Shown: positions 24,124-37,150 of the stretch, in pieces
Position numbering within the stretch: position 1 is the first letter of the stretch
How the letters are laid out: each line of letters opens with the position of its first letter
DNA from: Ignelater luminosus
Taxonomy: Eukaryota; Arthropoda; Insecta; Coleoptera; Elateridae
Length of the DNA: 64,000 nucleotides
Reading direction: 5' to 3'
Assembly (NCBI GenBank): GCA_011009095.1
Contig: VTPC01091307.1
Coordinates: forward strand, 124,001 to 188,000
Translations under genes and position numbers: made by a program
Notes under the pieces: generated by a model
The model's database searches: none
What the model saw: the letters and a program-made list of their open reading frames with translations, nothing else
Told to the model about the DNA's origin: nothing

Positions 24124-24400
24124 TAAAATATACAAATTATTCTATTTACAAAAATAATTTAACAGACTATTATACTTTAAACGCTCTATTCTGATACCAC
24201 ATAATACATAACTATTGTGTGTTCCTAATAGTAAATATTTTCTAGATAAAAATCCCTTTTCAACCTTTTATACTACAAACCAAGAAATTCACTACCTCCA
24301 TTCCATCTAGTACACGTTTGAATACTAATATTTATGTGATGCTAATTGTTAGTAGACAGTAGTTGCTTTTTCCCTGAGCAATATAAATACGCACTATCTA

Positions 24401-27400
24401 TCATACCCGATTACTGGCTGAGTTGCTAGCAGCCTGTTTCTTCTGCTTAAGCTTATCAAATAATATTTTGGTCAACAAAATATAAGGAGACTCAAAAAAT
24501 ATTGAATGGAAATATGCAAGGAAAAACGTTAAAAATGCAGCTCCAAATATTGACAGCGTCTGAGAAATAAAGTTATATTCTTACAAATTCATATTTTCTT
24601 TAGAAAATATACTTACAAAGCTTGCAGCCGATGAAGTTTGACTACTTTCAGTCCCAAGAAAAATAATACTGATTAAAAGTGGATTTAGAAGATAGGAACA
24701 GTATGTCAATCTACTCAAAGGTATCCATCCTCGAAACGATAAAAATTTATTTACTATCCCTAAAATTTCATACATTAGCTTATGACTAGCAGCAGGTTAG
24801 AAATATATAATTACCTGCGTTTCCAGTACAGCAAGCGATAAATAACCATCCTAATCCGAAGCCCCACAACGTTCTAGATGTACCCATGTATACAGCTGAG
24901 AATTCTACAGAAATCTGACGGCCGTACAAAGTGAAAAGTATCCATAAATTTATAGCAGGAAATATAATCCACATCAAAATTAAATACGGCTGTTGGCAAA
25001 ATTAATTAGTCTTTCATTAGATTACAACAACGTTTTTACACACCTTCTTTAAGTTTAATTTTCCTTCTAGTTTTACCATCAATATGTATCCGGTTACAAC
25101 TCCAATGAGATACGGACCCATTCTGTTCCAAGGAAAATCGTAAATTGCGTCTAAATGCACAAATTGTTCATCCATTCTGTAAAAGAATTAAGTTATCTGA
25201 TAAGTAGATATTAGCTATGTAGATGTATGATTAACTAAATAAAATCTGACGTATGCATATTTAAATAACGTGTATTAAAACAATTATAAAAAGTTCTTCG
25301 ACAGCATCACAGTCGAACACCGTTCCATAAATATGTTTCCAAAGTATTAACTTCTGAAAAATATCAAAACGGCTTGTAGTGCGCATACTCGTACTTCTAT
25401 AATCGTCCTCTATATAAGGAATTCTTTTGACTGCAATATTGTAACCAGAAAGCGCCCTTTATAGATTAAAACTTTTTGCAAAGAAGCCATAGCAGATAGA
25501 AGGATATACGTTGAGTCACATACACGAGAACCCATAAGACAGTAACCCAACTAAAGAAGTTGGAGGTCAAAGACAAGAAACAATCATTATGTAAGTACGA
25601 GTTTGCCAATTTGAAGAATAAATAAAAATCGTTACGGAAACCCTATCCATTTGTAGAATGAATCGCTAAGAGTATTTCGAAAATTCTACTGATTTGTTCT
25701 TGTTTCTGCTCCCCACCCACCCTAGACCAAACATAGAACGTTGTTTTCCCGTGTCTCCAAAACGAAACGTAAACTATTTCAGTTTTTTGTTCAGCCAGTG
25801 TATTTTCACACTTTTAACATACACCTATACCGATTATTTGGAGATGTCTATCTAGAATAAAATCAATAAGTGCAAATAATTTAAATGAAAAAATGGTAGC
25901 AGCAGTGATAAGTGATAAGCAATATACACAAACCGTATGTACAAGCAGTATAAATAGTATAGCAAAGTGAAACAGGTAGGTAAGATGTACACACGTATTT
26001 AAAATCAAACATCAACGACTTTCTATAAGAACTAAATGATGTGTGTACAGTGACCGCGAAAGGTTATGCAGATGATATAACCATATTGAGTTCAGGAAAG
26101 TTCAGAGGAACTTCGTGCGAGAAAAACGTTCTATCGGCTAATGCGACAAAGATGTCTTTCTTGCCATTCACTGGAAAGAGGACACCGTTTGAAATGATTT
26201 GGTTGGCACACCGTTCAGGCTTGAGAGAGAGATTAAGTATCCATGAATAATTTCAGACAGCACACTGAGCTTTAAACCTTGCCTAAAAAGAGTAATAATC
26301 AAAACTAGAAGAGATAGAAACTGGTAGTTTTTCCTCCAGAATGAGTTACATTAGTTAGAATGTAAGAACAAACAAGCTAGGTTTAAGGACCAGTCGGCTT
26401 AGCAATTACCGGAGCGATGTCATCGACAGCCATAGAGACTGCAGTAGATTTGTCCCATCTTAACTTGGTGGTAACTCGCCAGTAAGGAAAACTCAAGGAG
26501 GGCATTTTCCCATTTTCAGAAAACTAGATAAACAAGCTACACTCACTATGGTGTCAAATAGGATAAATAGATGGTATGTCCTCTGCCGTCTTTGTCCAAT
26601 TAAAGGAATTTTAAAAAGGAGAACAAAATCCCGTTCATTGACTAGTCTTTTATACAGACAGCGGCAAGGCACCACAGGGAACAGGTGCTAGAATAAGTAT
26701 TATATGGAATGGGCGGGCCAGAGCACAGGACATTTGTTAGTCTTGATCCTTTATATATGTAACACATAGCAGTAACCGCGTACAGTAACTATCAGAGGGA
26801 ACTACAATAATGGGAAAATCTTCATAGTTGCTGATAGCCTGGTTCCGTCAAGAGCGTTAAGATTCGGCAAAGCTAACTCAGGTTTTATACTGGAATGTGT
26901 CAACCAACTAAAGAAACTTGGTGTGTAGCTAAAATGAGCAGCTGCATGCGCTAACGCCAGCGTAACAAGGAATAAGAAAGCCGATCGCCTGACAAAAAAC
27001 GGGAGAAAAGACTTTCATAGACTGCCGAATTGAAAAGCAGGAAATTAAAGCAATACTTATGCAATGACGCCAAAGCCATTAAGAAGAAACCTCAAGACAG
27101 GAAATCTCCCGAGGAGTTTCTTAAAAGAAAGTTAGAGATAATATACTTGAAATGAATAAGCAAGACGTAAGACTACTGACAGGTATAGTAACAGAGCACT
27201 GTGCGCTGAATAAGCAGCTCCTCTCTATAGAGATTTTACGAGAACCACGAGGTTGTGGTGAAAAGACAGAAAACCCAACTCACATATTATGTTACTGCGA
27301 AGCATTTAGGTCAGGCACACTGAACTAGGAGGATATGACAAGGATACACAAAAGGGAAATCTTTGACTTTCTTAAAGATACAGGACTTCTCTAGCAGTAC

Positions 27401-30400
27401 TACAATGTCTGGATAGAATATATCTGCAATGGCCAGGACTACATCACAGGACCACCTCTAAGAGGATAATGTATACATAATAATAAAATCAAGCAGATGT
27501 AATGGCTGCGGACGAACATCATATCGTTTGCTTAGTATTAGTTACATTAATTCTGATGATAACACAACACAGCTTCAATTTCTCAAGCTAATTTATGAAT
27601 CTATGACATTGTACTACTTTATTATAAATTACTAGTCCGCTAGCAAATATCCTGTACAGCTAGTACAGCATTTAAAGAGTAACTTTTTTTTCACTGCCTT
27701 ATGTAATTGTCAAATGTTGAAATTGTTTTGTCTGCGATTCGGTATGCAATTTCTTATTTTGTCACTTTTTTATAAAAGTGTTAAAGCTTATACAATTTGA
27801 AAAACTTTATTAGACCACCATAAGTGTGGCAAAGGTAGCCAACTAAATGGTAACCTTTTGTAACTTAAGGTTGACCCTATGGTTTCCAAGAAAAGCTCCC
27901 ACACTATTTTTTCTAGCGATGATCTTAAGCTTAAATACTTTGCTGGCAGCCTAAGAAGTTTGAATCTAAGCTTAAAGGTCGAGAGTTTGGTTTTCGGTTC
28001 TGCCTGATCATTTATAAGTAGATAAACAAGATCAGCTTAATAGGGGTGGCTCTAGTAGATTGGCGGCTTAGATTTTCATGCAGCAGAGACATCAATGGTT
28101 GCGTCATACTCCAACGACTTCAGGGCCTTGCACTTCAGCCTGTAGTTCTCGCGACTGCTGGATATTGTCAGTTACGGATAACAATATGTGATCCTAAGTT
28201 ACATACCTCCTGCGGTGACGTTGTTTACACAGAACGTGGTGGATCTAGACTGGAAGGTCAAAAAACATTTCCTAAAGTTAAAGGTGTTAGACGTTCTATT
28301 CCAAAAGATGTCACTAGAAGAGCCTCCAAAATACCAGCGACTTTTTGTGTATTTAGCCTTATACATGTAAAATGGACTCTGCCAACGCAGATTTTATTTC
28401 CCCTATACGACTCAGTCAGACAATTAGTTAGAAACGTAGGGTCTGAAGAGATTCTAGATATCAGTAAAGAAGAAATTCATTAAAAAAGATGCCAAAGGGA
28501 AGAGCGGCTGGCAAAGATGGTGAAGTGGCGGAATTACTGCAATACGGAGGAGAACCAATATTACAAATACTAAAAACGCTGCATAACAAATGTCTGCAAT
28601 TATACGACATCCCCAAGGACTGGAACAACGCCCTAATGGTCCTTCTGTTCAAGAAAGGCGACAATGCTCAATTCAACAACTACGGGCCGATAAGCCTACT
28701 CTCAGTACTGTACAAGCTATTTACAAAAATAATAACGTAAAGACTGACCAATAAACTGGACAGTTACCAATCACGCGAGCAGGCCGGTTTCAAAAAAGGT
28801 TTTAGCACGCTGGATCACCTACAGACAACAAAAACACGGATTGAAAAAGCGAACGAGTACAATATAAATCTCTGGATGGCGTTTGTGGATCATGAAAAAG
28901 CTATTAACTCTATAGAAATTTGGTCAATTCTAAACTCATTGAGCAACTGCGCATAGATCACAGGTACACAATGCTAATCCAGAACATCTATAAGAGAGCA
29001 ACTTTTCAAGTAATTCTAAATGAAAAGACAGACAAAATCAAAATTGGCAGAGGAGTCAGACAGGGCGATACGATTTCATCGAAACTGTTCACGCTCGCCT
29101 TGGGAAAAAAGGCTTAAAGATCGAAGGAAAATATTTAAATTGCCGACGATATCATACTGATCGCGGCCAACAAAGAAGAGATAGAACAAATGCTAATGGA
29201 ACTTAATAATAAATCCAAAGAAATAGGACTAAAGATCTATCAACAACAAAATTTATGACTAACAAAGATTTAGAACAAAATACTGCAACTCTGTATGTAG
29301 ATGACACAACCATACAAAAAACTGATTCATTAATATACGAATACATCTGAGACAGAAGATCCCTCTCTCTAAAGACAACTTAAAATTTGAACTCCCAAGA
29401 AGAATAGCGTTGGCTTGGTCAGCCTTTGCAAACTGAAGGATATATTTCCATCAAGCCTACCCAACACATTAAAGACAAAGGTGTGGGTTCACAGTGTTCA
29501 CATATGGTACGGAGACATGAGCTCTCGACAAAAGAATACTGAATAAACTCAAAGTCGCACAACAATCTATGGAAAGAAGAATGCTAGGCATCAATCTAAG
29601 AGACGGGATAACAAATGAAGAAATCCGGAGAAGATTAAAAGTGACCGATGTCGCAGAACAACTTTGTAGGTTGAAATGAAGCTGGGCGGGTCACATACCA
29701 CAAATGCAGGATAACCGATGGACTTAAAGAAGGGTAGAGTGGAGACCATGGACAAATAAAAGAAGCCGCGGACGCTTCCAAACTAGATGGCACGACGATA
29801 TCAAGCGTATAGCAGGCTCGGACTGGATGATAACGGCACAAGATCAAAATGAGTGCAACAGCCTAGGAGTGGCATACATCCGACGATGGATAACGTAGCT
29901 AAAAATAATGATGATGATACGTGTGGAACCTGACATTAGTAATAGCAGGCTGAATGAAAGCGCGATGATTAATCAGGGTAGTCCAGATAAGCTGTCATCC
30001 CACTAAAGCAGCAGCTTTGACACAGTCCTCATCTAAGAATCTTGTACTTATAAGAATAAGTAGTCCTGACGGGGTAGTTAGTAAACCCATCTATACCGAC
30101 ACTCGCGGACCTCCAAGAGCACGCATACTTGTAAATAAGGGGAATTGTAATGCTAGCGCTAACAGATCTAAGGAATTTAAAGATCTGGCAGTTGCTAGAA
30201 TTGAAACAATAAACGGGGAAGGCTGAAGACAGCTTGCTATTCGTATGATACACAAAATTCAACACCAAGGGACGTGAAGAAACTGGTAGTAAAATGCAGG
30301 ACAAATGAATTTTGTTAGATGTGATACTAACGCACACAATATGACCTAGGAAGGTACAAGCAGAAATAAAAAAGAGCTCCTATTTGAATTAATTGTGACA

Positions 30401-33400
30401 AATAATATACATCAGAAACAGTCCCACCTTTGTTATGCCCAACAGACAGGAAGTTATCGACATCGTAATAGCTATTACCTACGCTGACAGCTTCATCAAA
30501 AACTAAAGAGTATTCAGGTCATAGACATCACAGACACATTCTCTTTGATGCAACAAAACTTTAGAAACAAAGAATGATATATCGCAACCGTAGAAAAGAT
30601 TCTTTCAAGATAAACCTTAAGCAAAATCTTTAAAGGCGTAAAGATACCTGCGACATTAAGGGCAGGTATAATCGTAAAGTTTCTGTAGAGTAAATAGAGG
30701 ATCCTACAACGGAAATTGCCATCAAATAAACAAGGGAGTAACCAATACAGTTTGGTGAAACGATGATCAGTATAAAAAGAGAAAAGCAGTACAACAAATT
30801 GTTCAATAGAACCAGAATAGCAGGAATGTGCTTTGCTGTGAATTTTCACGTTTTATAACTGAAAACTGTTAAAAGTTAAAGATGGATGTTATTATTACAC
30901 GTAATAAAAGCTAATTCTATGTATTCTTAAATCATATTGACAACTATTTTCTAGTTTTAGCAACCCTGTTAAATTCTAACGTGCTATTAAAATACCAAAC
31001 TAAGGACTTAGATTGGTTATAACCATGGCAACAAAATATATATATATATAGTAGACAGATTCTCAAAAGATGTAATTAACAACAACCCAGAAAGAATTAT
31101 AGAATCTTGCGAATTATATAACCTGAAAATTAATAACGGGTTCTACCAGCACAAAGACATCCATAAATATACTTGGGTACAAGAGAAATAGAACTTAAGA
31201 ACCTTAATAGACTATATAACAACCAAACAAACATCTACTATTATTATAAAGAACACTAGAGTGCAAAGAAGAGCAGCGTACGGTAGCGATCATAAACTAC
31301 TATTAGCAAAAATGGAATTCCCATGAAGAAAACCGCAATTAAATCAAAAACAGATTACATTAAATGTAACAAAAGGAAGAAAACTTATAACACATTTACT
31401 CCAAGACAAATGTATAAGATATCTATATCAGAGAAGACCAGATAACAAACTAATAGAATTTAGATACGACACTGTGGATAGAACGTATGAGCATTTCAAA
31501 AAATGTATAAAACAAGAAGAATTAATAGCATTAGGAGAGTATAATAAAAGAAAAAAGAGGCAGGATAAATAGGACCTATCAGAACACATCGTAGAAATAA
31601 AAGAAAACAAAACGCTATATGAAAGATGGCTAAGTACAAAGAAAGAAGAAGATCGTGTAAAATATGAAGAAAAAATAAAGAAGTAAGAAACAAATAATTA
31701 TGGGAAAGAACATGCATGCACAGAGATCAATTTATAGGAGGGACAAGAAATCCCGAAACCTGAAAGATAATAAAAACTTTAAGAACAAATAGGTCAGACA
31801 AGGTAGATACGAGGTCTGTTCAAAAAGTATCGCGAATTTTGAATTTCCGCGGGTTACGTATATTCGATTTTCGATTTTTTTGTGGCGTTATGTTGGTACT
31901 CATGTCCCTCACTTATGCCGACAAGTTCGGCGATTTTGAATGTTCAGTTAATTTTTGACAGCTGTTTTGCTTGGACGTATTTTGGCTCGTCTTCGATTTT
32001 TGCCTATTCCAAAAAATGGATCAAAGAATCTGTATCAAATTTTGTGTGAAAAACAAAATTAAGTGCGCGGACGCATTCCGAATGTTGACTGTGGCATATG
32101 GTGAAGCTACCTTGGACCGAAGCAACGTTTATCGGTGGTACAAAATGTTCTCAAAGGGCCGAGAAGATGTGAAAGACGAAGAGCGTGTCGGACGCCCGAG
32201 CACGTCAACAACAGACGAAAACATTGATAAAGTGAAGAAAATAGTATTGGCCAATCGTCTAATCACCGTTAGAGAAGTTGCTGAGGACCTAAACATATCG
32301 ATTGGCTCGTGCCATTCGATTTTTACCAATGATTTGGGCATGAGACGGGTTGCCGCGAAATTCGTACCAAAATTGCTCAATTTCGACCAAAAACAGCATC
32401 GCATTGCTAAGGAGCTGTTGGACTCTGTCCGCGACGACCCAAATTTGCTCCAGAGGGTCATAACTGGTGACGAATCATGGGTTTATGGTTATGACGTGGA
32501 AACCAAAGCTCAATCATCCCAATGGAAACTGCCGCACGAGCCAAGACCGAAAAAAGCGCGCCAAGTTCGGTCTAACGTGAAAGTTTTGTTTACAGTTTTC
32601 TTCGATTGCAGGGGCGTGGTGCATCATGAGTTCTTGCCACAGGGTAGAACGGTCAATAAGGAATATTACCAGCAAGTTATGCGCAATTTGCGCGAAGCAA
32701 TTCGCCAGAAACGCCCGGATTTGTGGAAGAACAAAAATTGGCTTTTGCACCATGATAACGCCCCTGCTCACACATCGTTGCTTGTGCGCGAATGTTTGGC
32801 CAAAAACAACACACTAATGATGCTGCAGCCACCGTATTCCCCAGACCTGGCCCCCTGTGACTTTTTCTTGTTTCTGAAACTGAAGAGGCCCATAAAAGGA
32901 CGACGCTACGCTACGATTGAGGAGATAAATACGGCATCGAAGGAGGAGCTGAACAAGATCACAAAAAATAATTTTTTGAAGTGCTTCGAGGATTGGAAAA
33001 AACGTTGGCACAAGTGTGTAATATCTGATGGGGATTACTTTGAAGGGGACAAAATAGATATTCATGAATAAATAAATAATTTTTGAAAAAACACAAAATT
33101 TGCGATACTTTTTGAACAGATCTCGTATAGCATACAGTCAGGACCAGAAATGAAAAGAACAGTATAAAAAGCTTTTAGTAGAAAGCAAACAAGAATTTAT
33201 AAATAAAACTGAGGACGATTCAACAGATAAGAACGACGAGCACATAAAGGTAACACAGGAGGAGATCTATAATCATATAACATCTTTGAAAAATAAAAAG
33301 GCAAGTGGACCAGGGGGTATTGAGAATGGAGAATGGAAGAAAGCACAAGTGACATCAAACTTTTAAAAAAGGTCAAGGAAGAAAATGCGGAAACTATAGA

Positions 33401-36400
33401 GAAATAAGTGTGTTGGCAACAATGAAAAGAATATACAGTAGAATAATCAAAGACAAACTAGAAAATGGTATAAAAGAAACAATTGGAGAGGAATAAGCGG
33501 GATTTACACTCGGTAGATCATATATAGATCACATCTATACGATCCAGTGGCTAATAGAAAAGAAGAAAGCAAAAAATAAAGAAATCCATCTAGCATTTAT
33601 AGACCTAAGGAAAGCGTATGATACAATCCCAAAACACGGATGTTGAATGTAAACATACCACAAGGTCTAAGAAAGGCAGTGAGAAATATGTATAATGGTA
33701 ATAAAGTACCTATACAAATAAAATTAAATAAAGAGTACCAAGTAGCAAGACTAGAAATAAATTTCGACAAAACGAAATACTTTGTAACCTCAGAAGAGCA
33801 AGCAAAAAATTTAAAAGTCGAAAACAATATCAAAGTTAAAGGCACAAACAAATACAAATATTTGGGCTTTACGATAACGAAAAATGCCACAACAGAACAA
33901 GATATTAACAACAAACTTGGACAAACAATAATAAGACAATTGCACCCTATCATATGGAACAAAAAATTAACAATAAAAACAAAAACAATGATTTATAATA
34001 CCACAATACAAAGCATCATGACCTACGGAGCAGAGGTATGGGTGATCAACAAGAAAAATCATGGGAAAACACTAGCCACTAAAATGGGGTTATGAGACTA
34101 TGTTGTGAATTAACTAGGCTAAATAGACCAAATACAGACATCAGAAGACGAATGAACGTAGAGATATGTGTAATAAAAGTTTATAGAAAGCTAGAGAGCA
34201 AAAAACAGATGGATAAACAAAATCAAGTAGTGGAGACCAATAAAGAGGAGAAAGAGAGGTAGACCCAGAAGGTCTTGGAGGAATTAAATGGATGAATCTA
34301 TGAACAAAAGAAAACTAAGAGAGAGAGAGAGAGAGAGATTGGAAGAACAGAGGAAAATGGAAAACCTGGCTGAAAGAAGGCAGACACCATGAGCTGTAGA
34401 AAACCTTATATAAAAAAATTGCTTAAAAGGTAGACGTTTTGATTCAATATCCACTGGAGTATTTAAAAGGAAATGATTGTAAAAATGCCATTTAGATATT
34501 CCAACAGCTAACTTAAAAAAAATCAATCAGAAGTTTACAGAAAAATATTAACCCACAGAGAAATTTGAAAGTGAATTATGGTTACGAACAGAAGTATCAG
34601 TATCGATTGATTTGAAGTGTATAAAGCTGGCCCTTTAGTTTTCAGAAAGTAAATATGTTAAAAAAAGTTTTATTTTATATTCCGGCGTTTGGTTAAAATA
34701 TTTCATATTATGTTACGAGTTGCTGTATTAATTATTGTAATATTGTTACGAAATAAAAAACAATAAAAACTTGTTTTGATTTTAAACCTCCATTATCATA
34801 AGCAGCCTAATAGTTGGAACAATTAAATTTGCATTTGAGTTTCTAGGTCTTATTTTAAATTTTAAAAAAGAAATTCACCGAAATTTACATAAAAGAGAAA
34901 ATAGTAAGTAAACAAGTATACAAAATTCCAAGCTCAAATTCGCTAGTAACATTATTTTATTTAAATTAAAATTTGCAAAAAGCTGTTTTTCTGATTTAAA
35001 AAAATTCTTAAATATTTAAAAACATTAATTTTTGTTTAAATTCAAAAACAATAATAGCGAATATCAATGAAATTGATGATTAAGGAGGATAGAAGGAAAA
35101 CAAATCAACCAATGTTTTATACAAATAGATATCTATTACAATTTTGTCTAGAGTTTAAATTGAAAAAAATGTTTTAATGAAAATTAAAAGAGAAACCTTA
35201 AGACTTTAAACAAAATTATAATGAATTTATTAATTTGCATAAAACAACATAGTTTCCTACTATAATTTAAAATCTTTCTATTCTGTATTCTTATGTCCTT
35301 ATGATTTACATAAGATTTAATTCATTAAATTTTTCAGAATTTTTAAAAATTTTTTGGAAATTTGAAATTAAAGAAAACTGTATTTGAAGATTTGAGAATT
35401 TCCTTAAAATTAAAAAAGACTTCTGTACAAATTTAAAAAAAAACGTTACTAGCGGAATTTGAACTTTTTCTTTGGTATACCAAGTAACACAGAAGCGCAA
35501 CTTTACAAAAGACTAGTGTGACTTGCGAATATTGACTAGATTAGAATTAGAATAATTGTTAACGAGGCTTCTAAACCAAATTTTCTAGTAATAAGACTAT
35601 TTACACTATGAAAATAAAAATATAAAATGCAAATGTGAAAATATAATTAAAGAAATGCCGTTCATATTAAATTGAGTTCCAGATATTTTACTGCAACAAA
35701 GATTTGCAACTTCACTAAATAGTGAATTGTAGTCTCTATATATAGAGACTACGTCTCTTAGAGGTGTTGCTTATTCTCTTTAAAAATTCATCTACTCGTA
35801 ACGTCATTATATATGCAAAAAACTACATAAACCAAATTAGCAAAAGGCTCTAGATTTAACAATCATTCTAGTATTAGCTAAAATATTAACTTTTAAATCA
35901 ATTTTTATTTTTTAAAACTAAACAACCTCTAAAAATTGACCTTTGCAGGTTATTCTCAAGTCAGAACTTGACAAATTGTTTTAGTACCTAAGGTCAAGGG
36001 TACGCACATAGACTGTACATTTCTTTTCAGCTTTACCTACGGTAACCTATTTAAATCTATAATTACTTACGTTGGAATGTATCCTATGGAATAGGAACTA
36101 TATCCAGTTATTGCCATACATATAATTATAAAGAAGAAAAGTAAACCAGTTGCAATTTTGAACGCTCTGAAACAAATAGAGGCATAATAAGTAACCTTAA
36201 CACGTAAGAATCTTCAATAACAATTACTTACATAGTAGATAAAATGAGTAAAAATGAAGCAACCATGAAAAATTGTGTATCAGCCGATAAATACCAAGAC
36301 CATGACAGGCACATCTCTGATCGTGGATAAAAATTATTTATATACAATAGATTTCTCCACCAATATTTTGGACAATTAATATCCGGCTGTTCGCTTGCAT

Positions 36401-37119
36401 AAAGAGCAGATGTTTGGCGATAATAAGTGAAAAGCATATCGGAAAGCAAAATTGTCATTATATAAACTGGCGTTAATCTATAATTAAATCAACCATCTAA
36501 AGAAAAAATTTACTGTAACTCATTCTAAGGCAAACCTACCTTAGATAACGATATGCAAACATGGTAATAAATTCTATTGCTTTAGCTGCTACATTAACAG
36601 GTTTTTTACATTTTATTGATCCCTTCTTTGATTTGTAAAACGTATAAGAAATTAAAAAGCCACTAAAATGTATTAAGAATGTATTCTAATTTGGTATATA
36701 TTACTTACCCATCATTTCTTAAACCCAAATATTAAAATAAAGCAAGACAATACCTTAGGAATAAAAAGCTGTCTACGCAATATGTCGAATTGCCAAGTAT
36801 TTGAACCATGAAAGACTCTGACAATCTAAATCCAGTTGGTACATTTTGTAAGTAATCAATTTGGTAAAATACTGCATGAACCATCATAACCCATAAAATT
36901 GAGAAAAAACGAACACCATGTACAGATCCGATTGCTTCTGTTTGAGTAGTTTTAAAAAGCGATTTTGTGTTTGAATATATTGAGAAACATTGAAGTATTT
37001 GACTGAAATTGCCCACATTACGTTTTTCTACTTCAGTATCTACTTTGTTGTTGTTTGGTGATGCATCGCTGTCTTTAATACCATTTGCTCCGTTATATTT
37101 TAGCGCTGAAAAGGGTCTA

Positions 37120-37150
<31 letters not shown>

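Larger units (their letters stand above)
31066..34310 (+). mobile_element. APE-type LINE interrupted by a mariner element
   Basis: The endonuclease end is seen at 31080-31320 (NNPERIIESCELYNLKINNGF, HKDIHKYTW, LIDYI, SDHKLLLAKMEF). The linker to the polymerase runs to 31807, is cut by the mariner at 31810-33125, and resumes at 33128 (YSQDQ, then EEIYNHITSLKNKKASGPGGI). The polymerase shows AGFTLGRSYIDHIYTIQWLIE, LAFIDLRKAYDTIP and LRKAVRNMYNGNKVPIQIKL, then jumps to LEINFDKTKYFVTSEEQ, so the FADD core has been deleted. The thumb reads NKYKYLGFTITKNATTEQ and IMTYGAEVW. The domain style is the same as in the antisense LINE at 59150-62070. It lies in the large NRF-6 intron. Confidence 0.85.

Noticed and set aside
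28046-28483. 145-codon ORF as a host gene
   Set aside because: Its last part is already the RTE remnant and the rest has no recognisable domain; it is more likely retroelement debris.
35731-35755. Perfect short palindrome as a regulatory or attachment site
   Set aside because: A single AT-rich palindrome in an intron with no partner or associated gene; expected by chance in such sequence.
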